Shown in pieces: positions 47,301 to 55,147 of a stretch of DNA of 64,000 nucleotides. The position numbers and the translations under genes are program-made. Source of the DNA: Branchinecta lynchi (Eukaryota > Arthropoda > Branchiopoda > Anostraca > Branchinectidae); contig JAKZAP010000001.1 in assembly GCA_023053575.1 (NCBI GenBank), positions 21,222,533 through 21,286,532 of the forward strand, in the 5' to 3' direction. How positions within the stretch are numbered: position 1 is the stretch's first letter; every line of letters begins with the position of its first letter. The notes below the pieces were generated by a model. That model worked only from the letters and a program-made list of their open reading frames with translations, was not told the DNA's origin and searched no databases.

Positions 47301-50300
47301 TCAACCTGTGAGCTCAGTTCGGAAATTCCGATAAACACAAGAATAGCAAGATCGTATTTATACTTAACGCGGAGACATGTGAGATTAATTTTGTTTTCCC
47401 GCCATAGATAGCTCTTGAAGATAATTACGTGGGAAAACCGAGCAAGATTGGAGTAAGGCCCCTGCTTTACTGTTTAGTTTCGAGATTTCGAGCTTGATTG
47501 TTGTGATACGTCATGTAATTGAAGTTGCAGCCTACTTACTTATATTAGCCTTTAAAGGACCTGTCTTACCTATAATACTAACGCAACCTACTTCCATAAT
47601 CACTCCATATATTTCTAAACCCGTAGACCCCAATTTCCCTCTGACAACACCACGCTGATTTTCTCACTTGCCGTGTTTTGCTACCTTCGATGTGTATCAC
47701 GCTGTCAACCGTTGTATGCGAGAAGCTTTTTAATCAGAAAAACGGTTATGGAAATTGTTTCCCTGTTTTCGCTATAAGTCAACGGGTCTCGGAAAAGGCT
47801 TAAAGCCAAAACCGCGGGTTATTTGTTGAAAGCACAGCCTAGTTTTGAAGTATTCAAATATTTTAAAATACTGTAAGTCCAAGAGTAAATAGTGCGAGGG
47901 GTCCTTTAAGTACCATGTTTTCCTAAAGTATGGCAGTAAACACGGTTAACGAATGTTGTTTTAATGGAAACGTGCTTCTAAAATAGGATAACGGAAATAT
48001 TCTGTAATACTTGCAGTCCTTGCAGATAATATCCAAACTGTTGTCTGTTTCCTTGGGTAAATATTGTCATAGTTCTGAAGTGTACGTGACCAAGTCCTAT
48101 GAAACACTTAATGAACCAAATTGCAGTCGAAAAGACGTAGGCTCGAAATGTTAGTGGATTGGCTAGGATGTTTCAGTTCAGTTCAATGAGTTTATCAACA
48201 AATACGAAGATAAATCATACATAATCAAAACACTCATTCCATTCCTGGACGCCGAGGACCACAGTCTTTACATTTTAAACATAATACGCTGAGTGGTCAC
48301 TGCACCTACTCTCGGACACAACCTTACCTCTCAATTTACAAAATAACTAACCAGTTGGCTTTTTACCTTCCTACACCTTACCCCAGGGGGAAACCGACCA
48401 TCATAAATAAAATAATGTTTTAATCTAATTTTATGAAAATCTATGATTAGTTTTAATCTAATGATGTTTTGTTTCTAATTTTCATTATTCTTCTGTAATG
48501 CTAATAAATGATTTTTTACTCTTTTTTTTACTCTTTCGGCTGTCGAACTTCCGGTTTCAGCTACAATCAAATTCGGATTTGCAGATCGTATCGCAAGCCG
48601 TCAGATCCTATACCGATAGCAATTCCCGTTCCCACGATTGCGAGTTAGGGTACTTCCAGATGTCCTAGGACGATGAAACTTTGGTTACAAATGAATTTCT
48701 AGCGCCCTTAAAGTGCGCATCCTAACAGCAAAGGGAAAGAAATAATTCTGACCAAAAGATACGTTTTCATGATCTCAAAGGGCTTATGGTCATTTTTGCC
48801 TCAAGGGTTTTGCTTACAAATAAATTCCTTAAAGTTCGTACGTTAAACACAAAGCAGATTTCTTACAAATGAATTTCTAGCGCCGTTAAAGTGTGCGTCC
48901 TAACCGCAAAGTGAAAGAAGTAATTTGGACCAAAAGTTACATTTTCATTATCTTCGGGCCCATGATCATTTTTGTTTCAAGGGTTTTGCTTACAAATAAA
49001 TTCTTAAGCCCTCTTAAAGTGTGCAAGTCACCGCAAAGTGCAAAAAATAAATATACTTTTGACCTAACGGTACATTTTATGATCACCAAGATCTCGTGGT
49101 CATTCGTGCCTCAATTTGCTTACAAAGGATTACAGTAAACCTACGAACTGACAAATTCCCACTTTCATCCTCTGACACAACTTGCAAGTGCTATATGAGC
49201 TTCCAGCTCTTGTTGTTTTTAGAACCCAGCCGAAATCGACGATTGAAGGTTTGAAGCCAGTCTGACTAGTCAGGCCAGAGACCAATAGGATGGTAGGATT
49301 TCCTGCGTTGATTGATCGAAAATCAGATTAGTAAGTCTTTTGTTTTGTTTTGTTTCAGGCAGCTGAGCAGGTTTGGGAGTTTTGCAGCGTCGTCTCAGGA
49401 GGAACTCAATGTTATTGGAAACCAGATAACGTTAGAAGACTTGAGACTGCAGTTCAATTCTTGTTTCAGGTAAGCATATCTGCACATTATACCTCCCCCT
49501 CCCCCCCAACACCATATGCCCCCCGAATTCAAATGGAAATAATTTGTTGCTTAAATTTTTCCACGATAAAATGTTCCAGAAGTAGAGATGGGCGAATCCG
49601 ATCATGAAAGGATTCGAAATCGAATTCAATCCAGGGCTAGGTACGAATCTGACAATGAATCCACCGTTTCAGGCCGAGGCTTCAAATCCGGACTCGAATC
49701 CCGATTCGAGTCCGACCTTTAAAAAAATCAAATCATGTACACAGGTTATAGTTTACAGAGATGACAGAAAATACTGATGTCTAAGGCAATCAAATAACGC
49801 GATATGGTACTGAGAATGGTTGGTGGTGGAGATAAAAAAGTTGGATTGCCGAAGCCCACTGTGTAAAAATTGAAAAACGGAAATTGGAAGGATGTAGACT
49901 AGATATTTGAGCTGATTCGTAAGATTGAACGTTTGGAATCGGAGTCCGAATCCGAATCCAGCCTGACAAGCAGAGGATTCGAACGGATTCAAATCCGGCC
50001 AAAAGGACGAAATTCTGGATTCAAATCCGAGTTGGGATTTGGATTCGCCCGTCTCTGTTCGGAAGTGGTATTTTCCAAAAATACTCATACTTGAGGCCAG
50101 ATTGGGGATTCTTGTTAGCGCTTGTCGAATCTGACCGGGCTTGACGCAAAAGTAGTTTTTCTCGCAACAAATTTAAACAAATGCGTGTCGTGGTTAAATG
50201 ATGAGAAATCATACGGCGCCTCGACGTCCACAGTGACGACATCAGATGAGGGAACATGTCTGAAGCGAAAAACAGAGTTATTGTCTGCCAATCCATGAAA

Positions 50301-53300
50301 GTCTTGGCTAGCGGTGAGAAACAAAAAATTCAAATAAACCTATTCACAAGGATTTTGTTGAGAGGGAGGCTTCAGAGATCAGTAGACCACATGAGGAGTG
50401 AGAAAACAGTGAGAAGGACGAGGGCTCCTTCAAGGAGCAGAACGGAAGCCCTGAAGCTCGGCTGAATTGTCGTTGCGGATGTTTCCGCGGTGACGTAGAA
50501 ATGAACTACTTTTTCACTAGACTTACGACTACTCGTTTCTACGTAGGCTTGTGGGTCCTACCACTCAAAAAAATAGTCAGGTAATTTCACAGCCGTTCCC
50601 TGAACACCACAATGTACGCGTTCTAACTTGTGAATTTAAGTTACATCATGGAGCGTGTTCCACCCTACTTACCGTAGTTAATACGTATGACGGCTTTACT
50701 TCTGGCTTTTTGCCGTTAAGGCTGGAACAATTTTTCTATTTTCCAGCAGAATATCATGTTCGAGAAGGTTGGAAAGGCCAGCGTAGTAACTTTTCACGAG
50801 GTTGGAATGGAAACCTTAACTAATAGCTACTATTGTTAGAAGGGTGGAACGCGCTCATGGTCAACTGAATCAAAAGCTTTTATACAATCCGAAAAAGTTG
50901 TGTCCGGCGCCGTGAAAATGGCTCAATCAGCCCCTCAGTAAGTCAACTAAGAATAATTGTGTCGGATTCCTCCTCCTTGAAACTTTTATCATAGTCATGT
51001 TCTGCAGCACAGGTACCGCCAGGTTTGAGGATTTGACAGATTTATCCTTGTGTTTTTCGAAGAATATCCTTGCAAGTGAACCAGTAAAACAATAATTCAC
51101 ATTTATGACCATCACGTCCATCAGGCTCTAAGAATAGAGTAGAGAGTAGAATTGTTAATATGAAAAATTACTTTCACAGAGATGATGCGGAATTTGTATT
51201 TCTCGTCAGCATACGGTTAATCATAAACGAAAAGATTGTCATTTATAGGAGATTTGGAGATGTCAGTATATATAAAGTTTTTTAACTCTATTTAAATGGG
51301 AGAAAACAAATTCATTTTATCCTTGAGAATTAAAAAGTGTAATAAAAAATTTAACGAAGCTTTTCCTGTATCTTTCATGAGTAGGCTACAAATTACTGAT
51401 GTCAGTTTGGGGATTTTAATTTTAGCGAGGTTTCGGGTGGAGGTGGATGGGTCGGAAGCGATCACGATCACAAAGCTCTGGTTTCGTAATTGTAGTAGTG
51501 TTAGTCTCCTTTCCCTCAAGCGTTGTGAGCTTGAACTTTTTAAGAAAATACAAATGAATGAATACATCCGATCAGAAAGTTCTTTTGTAAGGCCATGTCT
51601 CACCAGACAAGCATACTCTAGAGTTGGGCGTAGGGTATACACGTAGTAAAAGTGGAGCAAACGAATGTCGTCGAGCCACTGTATCGCCATATTTCAGGTA
51701 GCTCCCATGTTGACTGCTAGCTTCACTTGGTTATTTTTTGGCACTATTTATTTTACGATCAAATTAAATCCTAGGATGGCTTCGGGAAACTACGAGATTT
51801 TGTTGTTGTCACTAATATCTTAAGTAAGCAAACAAATAACAAAGTTGCTTGTTTCATCGTCTTCTTCTTCTTTTTGAAAATGCTATTGGACTATCTCTGA
51901 ATAAATTGCCCGACAGACTTTCTTGCTACCAAATATCAAACTCGGTTGGATATCTCTTTGATAGATCTGTCAGCCAGAAAAGAAAATTTTGCCTGACTTT
52001 GTAGTGTGTGAAAATATCGCCGGTGAATACCAGTCCTAAAAAGTTCTTGGCATTTCATGTAGTTGCGGAGTAAACTGGCAACAAAATCACATCTCTCTGG
52101 ACTGTCGTGAGTGTGGAGGTTTCACGTTTGATCGACCTTGTCCGTCATGCGATGGAAAGTGTGGAGCTTCGTGGAGGCGGGATGCAGCATCGGTAAGTCC
52201 GTCGCACCAAGTTCCCATGATAAGTTCAGCATTGCTTAGTTACTCAAGTGGGCCTACCCATCCTTTAGTAGGGCGATCTTCTTCCCTTTATAGTCATACA
52301 CAATCAGTTTTGAGGGACAGAGGCAAAATTACCCAAGGCATTCAAAAATTTAAAGAAGTGTTCAAAGATGCATACCTCTACATATACATAGGCTACTCTC
52401 TTTAGGAACTCCCGCGTTAGTGCAAACATTTTGCACGCTTACCCTTATGGGAATTTGTGATTCATTGCTCAGGACCTTCACGTTTCTGCCCATGACCATT
52501 TTTGGGATCCCAAAACATAAGTGACAGGATATCTATGATTTCGTAAAATGTAATGTATTGTTTGTTTATTTTTCACCCATCGTACAAGAAAGAGAAAATG
52601 ATGGAATATAGAAAAGAAAGAAAGTAGAAAAAAACACAGAAAAAGATCACACAACAAAGAAAAACAAAGGGCAAATCACAGAGGGAAAAATCACACTTAT
52701 AATTCAAACAATGTCAAAGAACAATCCCTTGCCACTCATGGCCGCTCTTACTGCATTTTGGTCGCTGACATAGCTCATCGAGCTTTTGAATCGGGTCAAC
52801 GATACCGTATTTCTTGGTCATGTAGGTATTGCACGTCCAAGGAGGAAGACGAAGAAGGTATTTTGCGAATTTAAAGTAAATCCGTATAATTTTTAGTCGG
52901 TCCGTATCATTTAATGTTTCAGAAAATGGAGCTATATTTAGAAATATGGGGTAGCGCAACACTTATATATAATTTTGCTAATAGACTTCGGTTTTGATGA
53001 AACTGGGTTGAAACAGTTTGACCATAAGACCGACGAATTTTGCCTTCCATGTTCTCAACAATCAATGCTTTAGTTTGTTTCAGCGTCTTACCAATCGGAA
53101 TACCAAGGTACATCAATTTATCACGCGGCTTAACTGTAATACCACCTAAATCTACATTAACAACGGATAATTTGCTATTATCATTAAAAAGTATCCGTCT
53201 GTCCGTCCGTCCTTCCTTCGTCTGTTAGCACGGTAGGTCTAACTCTCGGGGTTGAAATACTTTATTCAAGCTTGGCATGAGAACTCTAGCTGTACATTTT

Positions 53301-54706
53301 GGGGTGGGGGAGGGGTTTCAGATTAAGGGATGATGTAGTTGATTTAGCGGTAAAGAGACATGGTGAATCCTAATATGAAAATTATTTCCTCGCCGGACAA
53401 GTAGTTCACCCGGAATTCGGGAGAAACGGGAAAATTTGTGGCAAGTAAAAGCTTATTCGGGAGTTGATTAGAGGTTCGATATTGGGTTTAGGAGACATGC
53501 TGGCCCGAATAAGAACTTTATTTTCTTACCGTACAAGTTGTTCGCCCGGAATCCGGTAAAACCGGAAACTTTTTGAAAAGATGAAGTTTAATCTAAAGTT
53601 ATGAAAACTAAGACTCGTTTATTTGTTCATTATTTTGGTATTAACCCCTATGTAAAGGGCCATGGAGCTTTGTAGGGATCGAAACTTATTTTATTCATTT
53701 ATTTTTGCATTAATAAGTTTGAACTGAACTGAACAGAGTTGACTAGAGGTGTGATATAGAGATAAGGAGACATGCCGAATTCGAATATGAAAATGATTTT
53801 CTTGCCAGAAAAGTAGTTGGCCTGGAATCCGGCCACAACCGGAAATTTAGCATGAAGTTTTAAGCTCAATGATATAATCGAGTCGACGTAGTGTGAGGAG
53901 ACATGTTGTTGCAGCTTTCGAATATACTAAAGGTCGATGAGAGATTCAGTATTGTAATCCAATGTTGAACTATATCTCCTTGACGGATAAGCTGGCAAAA
54001 TTTGCCTAAACCCGGAAATTTGGATCAGGTCCGCCTCTCAATGTCACCAGCTCTTTTGCTCTGCATGCAGTTTGCTAAAAGGAGGAAGTTGGTCAAGTGG
54101 TCAAGTTGGTCTGAAGTCGATTAGAGATGAGATGTCTGAGTAAACATGGATGCTGAATCCACACCTGAACTTGGTTATAGGCTATAGCAAAATGTTAAGG
54201 GGGTGTGGCGAAGACCGGAAATCTACAAGATTCGCTTATACTGGATCAAGTAGTCCAATAAATATTCAATATTTGGGATCCCATTGAAACCTTTAGTCTT
54301 GTTTAAGCTTGCCGTCTAGGAGAAGATTTATCGTTTTCTCTATTTCCTTTGCATTCGCTTTGTTATCTTTTGTTTTTTTCTGATTTTCTTTCTTTGTCCT
54401 GTACTATTTCCCTTTTCCTATCATGTGCATAATAAAATTTCGTCCATTCGTTAATTGTACTGTGGCCTATGTCCCAACAAAGCTGGAAAATTAAATCAGA
54501 TTTTGGCGCTTAGGAAGAAAGGTTAGATAGGTGAGAAATATTTATCTTTGAAAGCGGAAAGGTCTATAACGCGTTCCAGAATCTACCAGTAAATCCCATC
54601 TACTTTTCAGTCGCATTGTTCGGGCAAAGCAAGTTGGATCGGGACCTGTGAACTCAAGACCACAAGAGGTCATGAAGAGCAGACCAGTGCAAGTACAAAA
54701 CCATGA
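32222..54706 (+). CDS. Five-exon gene for a 188-residue cysteine-rich protein (Pinocchio-like?)
   Basis: Coding exons are 32222-32366, 44819-44903, 49359-49469, 52063-52192 and 54611-54706 (567 nt including TGA). Every junction is GT-AG with matching phase (1, 2, 2, 0), which is strong evidence for one real gene. Residues 1-48 are variable-looking (MSLTELLPQTPSVTSSKTSL); 59-76 form a conserved-looking helix (CPVALRQLHEEYLEQQLG); 99-110 read QITLEDLRLQFN. A cysteine-rich core follows: C112-x2-C115, C128-x2-C131, C140-x2-C143, C147, with H159, C160 and C170 in the last exon. Paired CxxC motifs suggest zinc binding. From memory, the order LEDLR-CxxCGV-W, SLDCxECGG, RPCPxCDGxCG, W-RD, SH..GxAxW resembles the Drosophila Pinocchio family, whose biochemical role is not established. 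Introns are 12452, 4455, 2593 and 2418 bp, full of transposons, yet no exon is damaged. Confidence 0.85.
32825..32857 (+). repeat. Collapsed remnant of the GAGCGTGTTCC MITE
   Basis: A 33-bp block reads GAGCGTAACTACGG, then a short AT spacer, then GGAACACGCTC. Both ends match the MITE's termini with nearly all the interior gone. It lies in intron 1 of the plus-strand gene. Confidence 0.45.
33703..33933. mobile_element. Near-perfect palindromic MITE with TTA duplication, copy 1
   Basis: 231 bp. The left arm (TGGTGCATTTACACATTGCG, TCCGAGCGTATTTTGAAATC, CGTTTTGAGCTTGAAAA, TCTAGCAATACGGAC) is repeated inverted to the right with few mismatches around a loop of about 30 bp. TTA flanks both sides (33700-33702, 33934-33936). 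The TWA target suggests a PIF/Harbinger-type MITE. It lies in intron 1 and would fold as a ~100-bp hairpin in the pre-mRNA. Confidence 0.85.
33995..34735 (+). mobile_element. GGGATCCC-family element, copy 4, decayed
   Basis: The left end CAAGACCAAAGGTTTCGATG then GGGATCCCAAAAATCGAATA is clear; the interior and right end (CTAAATATAGGGTTACAGGA, CCCATCTACGAACTTG) are eroded and the terminal GGGATCCC is lost. In intron 1. Confidence 0.65.
35095..35560 (+). mobile_element. GGGATCCC-family element, copy 5, right part only
   Basis: Two to three ~135-bp units (CCGGATTCC..GAACTACTTGTCC.GCGAGAAAAT) are followed by the conserved right block, a GACGGACGGACAGACGGAC run and the right end (ACGTTTTGGGATCCC). 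The left end is missing, or it may be the displaced remainder of copy 4. Confidence 0.65.
35819..35837 (+). repeat. Isolated end of the TTAA-type element
   Basis: AGTACGAGGGGTCCTTTAA matches the right end of the element at 47556-47905; no matching left end is visible nearby. Confidence 0.35.
35922..36812 (+). mobile_element. GGGATCCC-family element, copy 6, complete
   Basis: From CAAGACCAAAGGTGTCGATG then GGGATCCC to ACGTTTTGGGATCCCAAAAA. The sub-left segment has the inverted pair CAAGACC / GGTCTTG. About four ~134-bp units follow (CCGGTT at 36341 and 36475), then the conserved right block. In intron 1. Best forward-orientation reference. Confidence 0.85.
36815..37095. other. Intron 1 spacer
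   Basis: Contains a repeated AACATTTAAACATTTAAACA and nothing else I can identify. Confidence 0.3.
37102..37334. mobile_element. Palindromic MITE with TAA duplication, copy 2
   Basis: 233 bp, the same family as 33703-33933 with arms almost identical to each other; TAA at 37099-37101 and 37335-37337. Also in intron 1, 3.4 kb from copy 1. Confidence 0.85.
37340..38690. other. Intron 1 DNA, mostly unassigned
   Basis: Open stretches on the minus strand (37937-38242, 38481-38861) have no splice or family support. The sequence near 37500 (TCGTGATTTGGCACTCTTCTTC) is echoed at about 37944 (TCGTGATTTGGCACTACTTTTT), hinting at an old duplication. Confidence 0.3.
38700..39120 (+). repeat. Third copy of the 26.5-27.4 kb dispersed repeat
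   Basis: The order ..GAGCCACACACTGGGCC, AAAATAAAACATTCATTAA, CTTGATAAAGTGGCTAA, TTTGAATTTCC, GTCGAATTCGAGGCAC, GTTGGTCAAGGAAACCG.. is collinear with 27000-27420 but diverged. Confidence 0.5.
39130..40375. other. Intron 1 DNA without recognised features
   Basis: No exon with paired splice sites, no inverted ends and no tandem structure beyond a short CATTACATGTTAC duplication near 39188-39222. Confidence 0.35.
40380..44103. mobile_element. 3.7-kb composite with 29-bp perfect inverted ends and a tandem core
   Basis: GTGTTGCGAGAGCAACAC (itself a hairpin) plus 11 more bases begins at 40380 and is exactly inverted at 44075-44103. The core from about 41140 to 43990 is a tandem array: the marker GTGTCATCTATGGTATTTTA recurs near 41790, 42313, 43066 and 43896. 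ACCAAAAATAGGCGATACCA recurs near 41290, 42574 and 43379, implying units of roughly 750-830 bp with deletions. Within each unit a ~150-bp sub-repeat is duplicated (AATCATCTTC..GAGGGGTTTGCAGCTTTTGC). A T-run of about 30 follows the left end. No coding capacity. Right of the end lie further hairpins (GCCGGCGAAGCCGG, CGTTGCCCGGGCAACG). Type unknown. Confidence 0.75.
41140..43990 (+). repeat. Tandem array, ~750-830-bp unit with nested ~150-bp sub-repeats
   Basis: The core of the preceding composite. About 3.5 units. Later units (42.4-43.2 and 43.2-44.0 kb) are most alike; the second is shortened to about 0.5 kb. The several short minus-strand open frames of similar sequence (GIPTSKSCKPLI, AEDDYSI..) are translations of the ~150-bp sub-repeat and are not treated as genes. 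Confidence 0.8.
44110..44815. other. End of intron 1
   Basis: No repeat family recognised after the hairpins at 44107-44162. The polypyrimidine stretch before exon 2 is modest (GTGCTTTTATATTTAG). Confidence 0.35.
44819..44903 (+). CDS. Exon 2 of the cysteine-rich protein gene
   Basis: Acceptor ATATTTAG ends at 44818; donor GTAAGG starts at 44904. The split codon G|AT gives Asp49. It encodes DSGLRKVKTCPVALRQLH and EEYLEQQLG, and ends in phase 2 (AG). Confidence 0.85.
45090..45122. repeat. Perfect 14-bp-stem hairpin
   Basis: CTGTATCCAGGAAA, a 3-base loop, then TTTCCTGGATACAG, in intron 2. No flanking duplication is evident. Confidence 0.7.
45241..46198 (-). mobile_element. GGGATCCC-family element, copy 7, complete
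   Basis: Both ends are present (TTTTTGGGATCCCAAAACG.. and ..GGGATCCCATTGAAACC, TTTGGTCTTGTTT). Five units of 137-138 bp are seen: GGCCAAAACCGG recurs near 45460, 45598, 45735 and, slightly altered, 45872. In intron 2. The clearest copy for measuring unit length. Confidence 0.88.
46518..47330 (-). pseudogene. 5'-truncated LINE: C-terminal region, 3' UTR and (ATT)n tail
   Basis: Read on the minus strand, an uninterrupted 224-codon frame (47304-46630) encodes a region beyond the reverse transcriptase catalytic core. It includes YRFWLKLVRLPEDRLLKIAY and a zinc-knuckle-like CPLCCTGQDTIDHLLGQC (C-x2-C-x8-H-x4-C), a common C-terminal feature of several LINE clades. After the TAG comes a ~80-bp 3' UTR ending CCAATAAATT and eight ATT units (46528-46550). 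The intact frame and clean tail point to a recent 5'-truncated insertion, in intron 2 and antisense to the host gene. Confidence 0.82.
47556..47905. mobile_element. 350-bp MITE with TTAA duplication (piggyBac/Kolobok-like)
   Basis: TTAA at 47552-47555 and 47906-47909 flanks AGGACC..GGTCCT ends; longer pairing is weak. A TTAA target is typical of piggyBac and Kolobok transposons. Isolated single ends of what looks like the same family lie at 5516, 35833 and 56465. No coding sequence. Confidence 0.55.
48172..48410 (-). repeat. Retroposon-like 3' tail with TTGAACTGAACTGAA
   Basis: On the minus strand the block ends ..TTGATAAACTCATTGAACTG, then AACTGAAAC. An equivalent ending (AATAAGTTTGAACTGAACTG) terminates 53600-53737 on the plus strand, where it interrupts a GGGATCCC element. 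These look like 3' ends of one SINE or LINE family. Confidence 0.5.
48590..48690 (-). repeat. Satellite remnant
   Basis: The sequence GTTAGGGTACTTCCAGATGT with CGATGAAACTTTGG matches one edge of the ~430-bp unit, directly followed by the ~150-bp array. The same order is seen at 22.7 kb. Confidence 0.6.
48670..49215 (+). repeat. Second ~150-bp array with hairpin end, in intron 2
   Basis: Three to four units (ACAAATGAATTTCTAGCGCC, TTAAAGTG.GCATCC, CAAAGGG..CATGATCATTTTT, CAAGGGTTTTGCTTACAAAT) end ACTTGCAAGTGCTATATGAG, then CTTCCAGCTCTTGTTG. The array stops about 140 bp before exon 3. Shares unit, order and end with 22780-23545. Confidence 0.72.
49359..49469 (+). CDS. Exon 3 of the cysteine-rich protein gene
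   Basis: Acceptor TTTTGTTTCAG ends at 49358; donor GTAAGC starts at 49470. AG|G gives Arg77. The correct frame reads QLSRFGSFAASSQEELN then VIGNQITLEDLRLQFNSCF. An ATG-started frame through the same DNA (49350) is an alternative-frame shadow. Ends in phase 2 within Ser114. Confidence 0.85.
49583..50057. mobile_element. 475-bp hAT-like MITE in intron 3
   Basis: Ends TAGAGATGGGCGAATCC and GGATTCGCCCGTCTCTG (17 bp, two mismatches). The flanking 8-mers TCCAGAAG and TTCGGAAG match at 6 of 8 positions, as expected for an aged hAT duplication. The interior is a degenerate run of GAATCCGAATCC-type motifs in both orientations. It starts 114 bp after exon 3. Confidence 0.72.
50115..50333 (-). CDS. Unrecognised open frame, weak gene-fragment candidate
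   Basis: The 72 codons on the minus strand (including SVFRFRHVPSSDVVTVDVEA) have fairly protein-like composition, but no splice sites or family support were found. It overlaps an equally long plus-strand frame at 50256-50465. It may be a retroelement scrap in intron 3. Low confidence. Confidence 0.15.
   Translation of the reverse strand: MNFLFLTASQDFHGLADNNSVFRFRHVPSSDVVTVDVEAPYDFSSFNHDTHLFKFVARKTTFASSPVRFDKR
50651..50856 (+). mobile_element. Foldback-type MITE, copy E (internally deleted), in intron 3
   Basis: 206 bp bounded by GAGCGTGTTCCACCC and GGGTGGAACGCGCTC, with a perfect ATG duplication (50648-50650, 50857-50859). The middle (the palindrome and first ATAGTAAC block) is deleted. The frame shared by copies A-C carries an early stop. 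It lies in intron 3 of the plus-strand gene. Confidence 0.78.
51292..51690 (-). pseudogene. LINE reverse transcriptase thumb fragment
   Basis: A 132-codon minus-strand frame contains YVYTLRPTLEYACLVRHGLT, equivalent to the (I/L)RPxLEYAxPVWHP motif after the reverse transcriptase catalytic core, then RLRERRLTLLQLRNQSF, which matches the usual R(R)..L.L..F block. Upstream palm motifs and the C-terminus are absent. In intron 3, antisense. Confidence 0.65.
52063..52192 (+). CDS. Exon 4 of the cysteine-rich protein gene (CxxC core)
   Basis: Acceptor TTTCATGTAG ends at 52062; donor GTAAGT starts at 52193. AG|T gives Ser114, then CGVNWQQNHISLDCRECGG, FTFDRPCPSCDGKCG and ASWRRDAAS, ending in phase 0. 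Six of the cysteines are here: C115, C128, C131, C140, C143 and C147. It was too interrupted by frame to stand out as an ORF. Confidence 0.9.
52547..53188 (-). pseudogene. LINE fragment inserted in GGGATCCC copy 8
   Basis: On the minus strand MMYLGIPIGKTLKQTKALIV, then RSLLAKLYISVALPHISKY, shifts frame into IRIYFKFAKYLLRLPPW and MTKKYGIVDP. This is the region after the reverse transcriptase palm of a LINE, with a YLGxPIG motif and LAKLY..VALPH. One frameshift divides it. The 3' end runs into GAAAAATAAACAAACAATAC at 52550. Its different sequence shows it is not the same family as the 46.5-kb copy. Confidence 0.7.
53600..53737 (+). mobile_element. Short retroposon ending TTGAACTGAACTGAAC
   Basis: About 138 bp interrupts a unit of GGGATCCC copy 8: the host sequence CTAAAGTT resumes as AGAGTTGACTAGAGG. 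The end motif matches 48172. A SINE-like or severely truncated LINE insertion. Confidence 0.5.
54611..54706 (+). CDS. Exon 5 (last coding exon) of the cysteine-rich protein gene
   Basis: Acceptor TACTTTTCAG ends at 54610. It encodes SHCSGKASWIGTCELKTT, a polar tail and the TGA at 54704-54706. SHxxGKAxW followed by a cysteine completes the cysteine-rich module begun in exon 4. Confidence 0.85.
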   Translation, partial: SHCSGKASWIGTCELKTTRGHEEQTSASTKP

Positions 54707-54719
54707 AACCAATAGTTTA

Positions 54720-55140
54720 GATGATTTCTCCTAAGCTTTAATTCTTTCACAATGTTCTAGTTTGATTCCGGTTAGCTTCTCTTTTTTTTTAATACTCTTG
54801 TATATGTATAGTTAGTCCGCGTCTGAGATAGGTACTTGCGTCACAGGAGCTAAATTGCGGTATTTTCCTTTTTTTATCATCGAAGTAAATAAACTGATAT
54901 GACACGTAGAGCTTTGCTGGCTGACTTGACACTGATATGGAAACAAAGTTGACACTCTGTTCAGAAACCAAGCGTGTCAAATCGGAGCCTTTCCGCTCGT
55001 TTTTTCTGCAAGAGATTTTGTCTAGCGTGAAAACGGCGGAAATAGCATTTGGGTTTACGCTATGTCAAAATCCACCACTGAAGGACGCGTCGTACTTCTG
55101 AAAGTAATTCATTCTACTTAAGTAGTTCGTTCGTGAGATT
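54720..55140. other. 3' flank of the cysteine-rich protein gene
   Basis: Likely 3' UTR to about 54910, then unassigned DNA. A microsatellite-like run of T at 54783. Confidence 0.35.
54888..54893 (+). terminator. Candidate polyadenylation signal of the cysteine-rich protein gene
   Basis: AATAAA about 180 bp after the stop codon, in AT-rich 3' UTR-like DNA. A cleavage site 10-30 bp later would give a short 3' UTR. Unproven; the first AATAAA after the stop that I can see. Confidence 0.45.
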
Positions 55141-55147
55141 CTTCACT

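Larger units (their letters stand above)
52498..54303 (-). mobile_element. GGGATCCC-family element, copy 8, split by two retroposons
   Basis: The right end (TTTTTGGGATCCCAAAACA) is at 52498 and the left end (TTTGGGATCCCATTGAAACC) at about 54270. The conserved right block is cut after GATTTCGTAAAA (52545) and resumes at GTATCCGTCTGTCCGTCCG (53190). The unit array is cut again at about 53600-53737. Occupies most of intron 4. Confidence 0.75.

Noticed and set aside
49350..49607. 85-codon plus-strand ORF starting at 49350
   Set aside because: Its ATG-started frame differs from the spliced frame of exon 3; phase matching with exons 2 and 4 shows the other frame is the real one.
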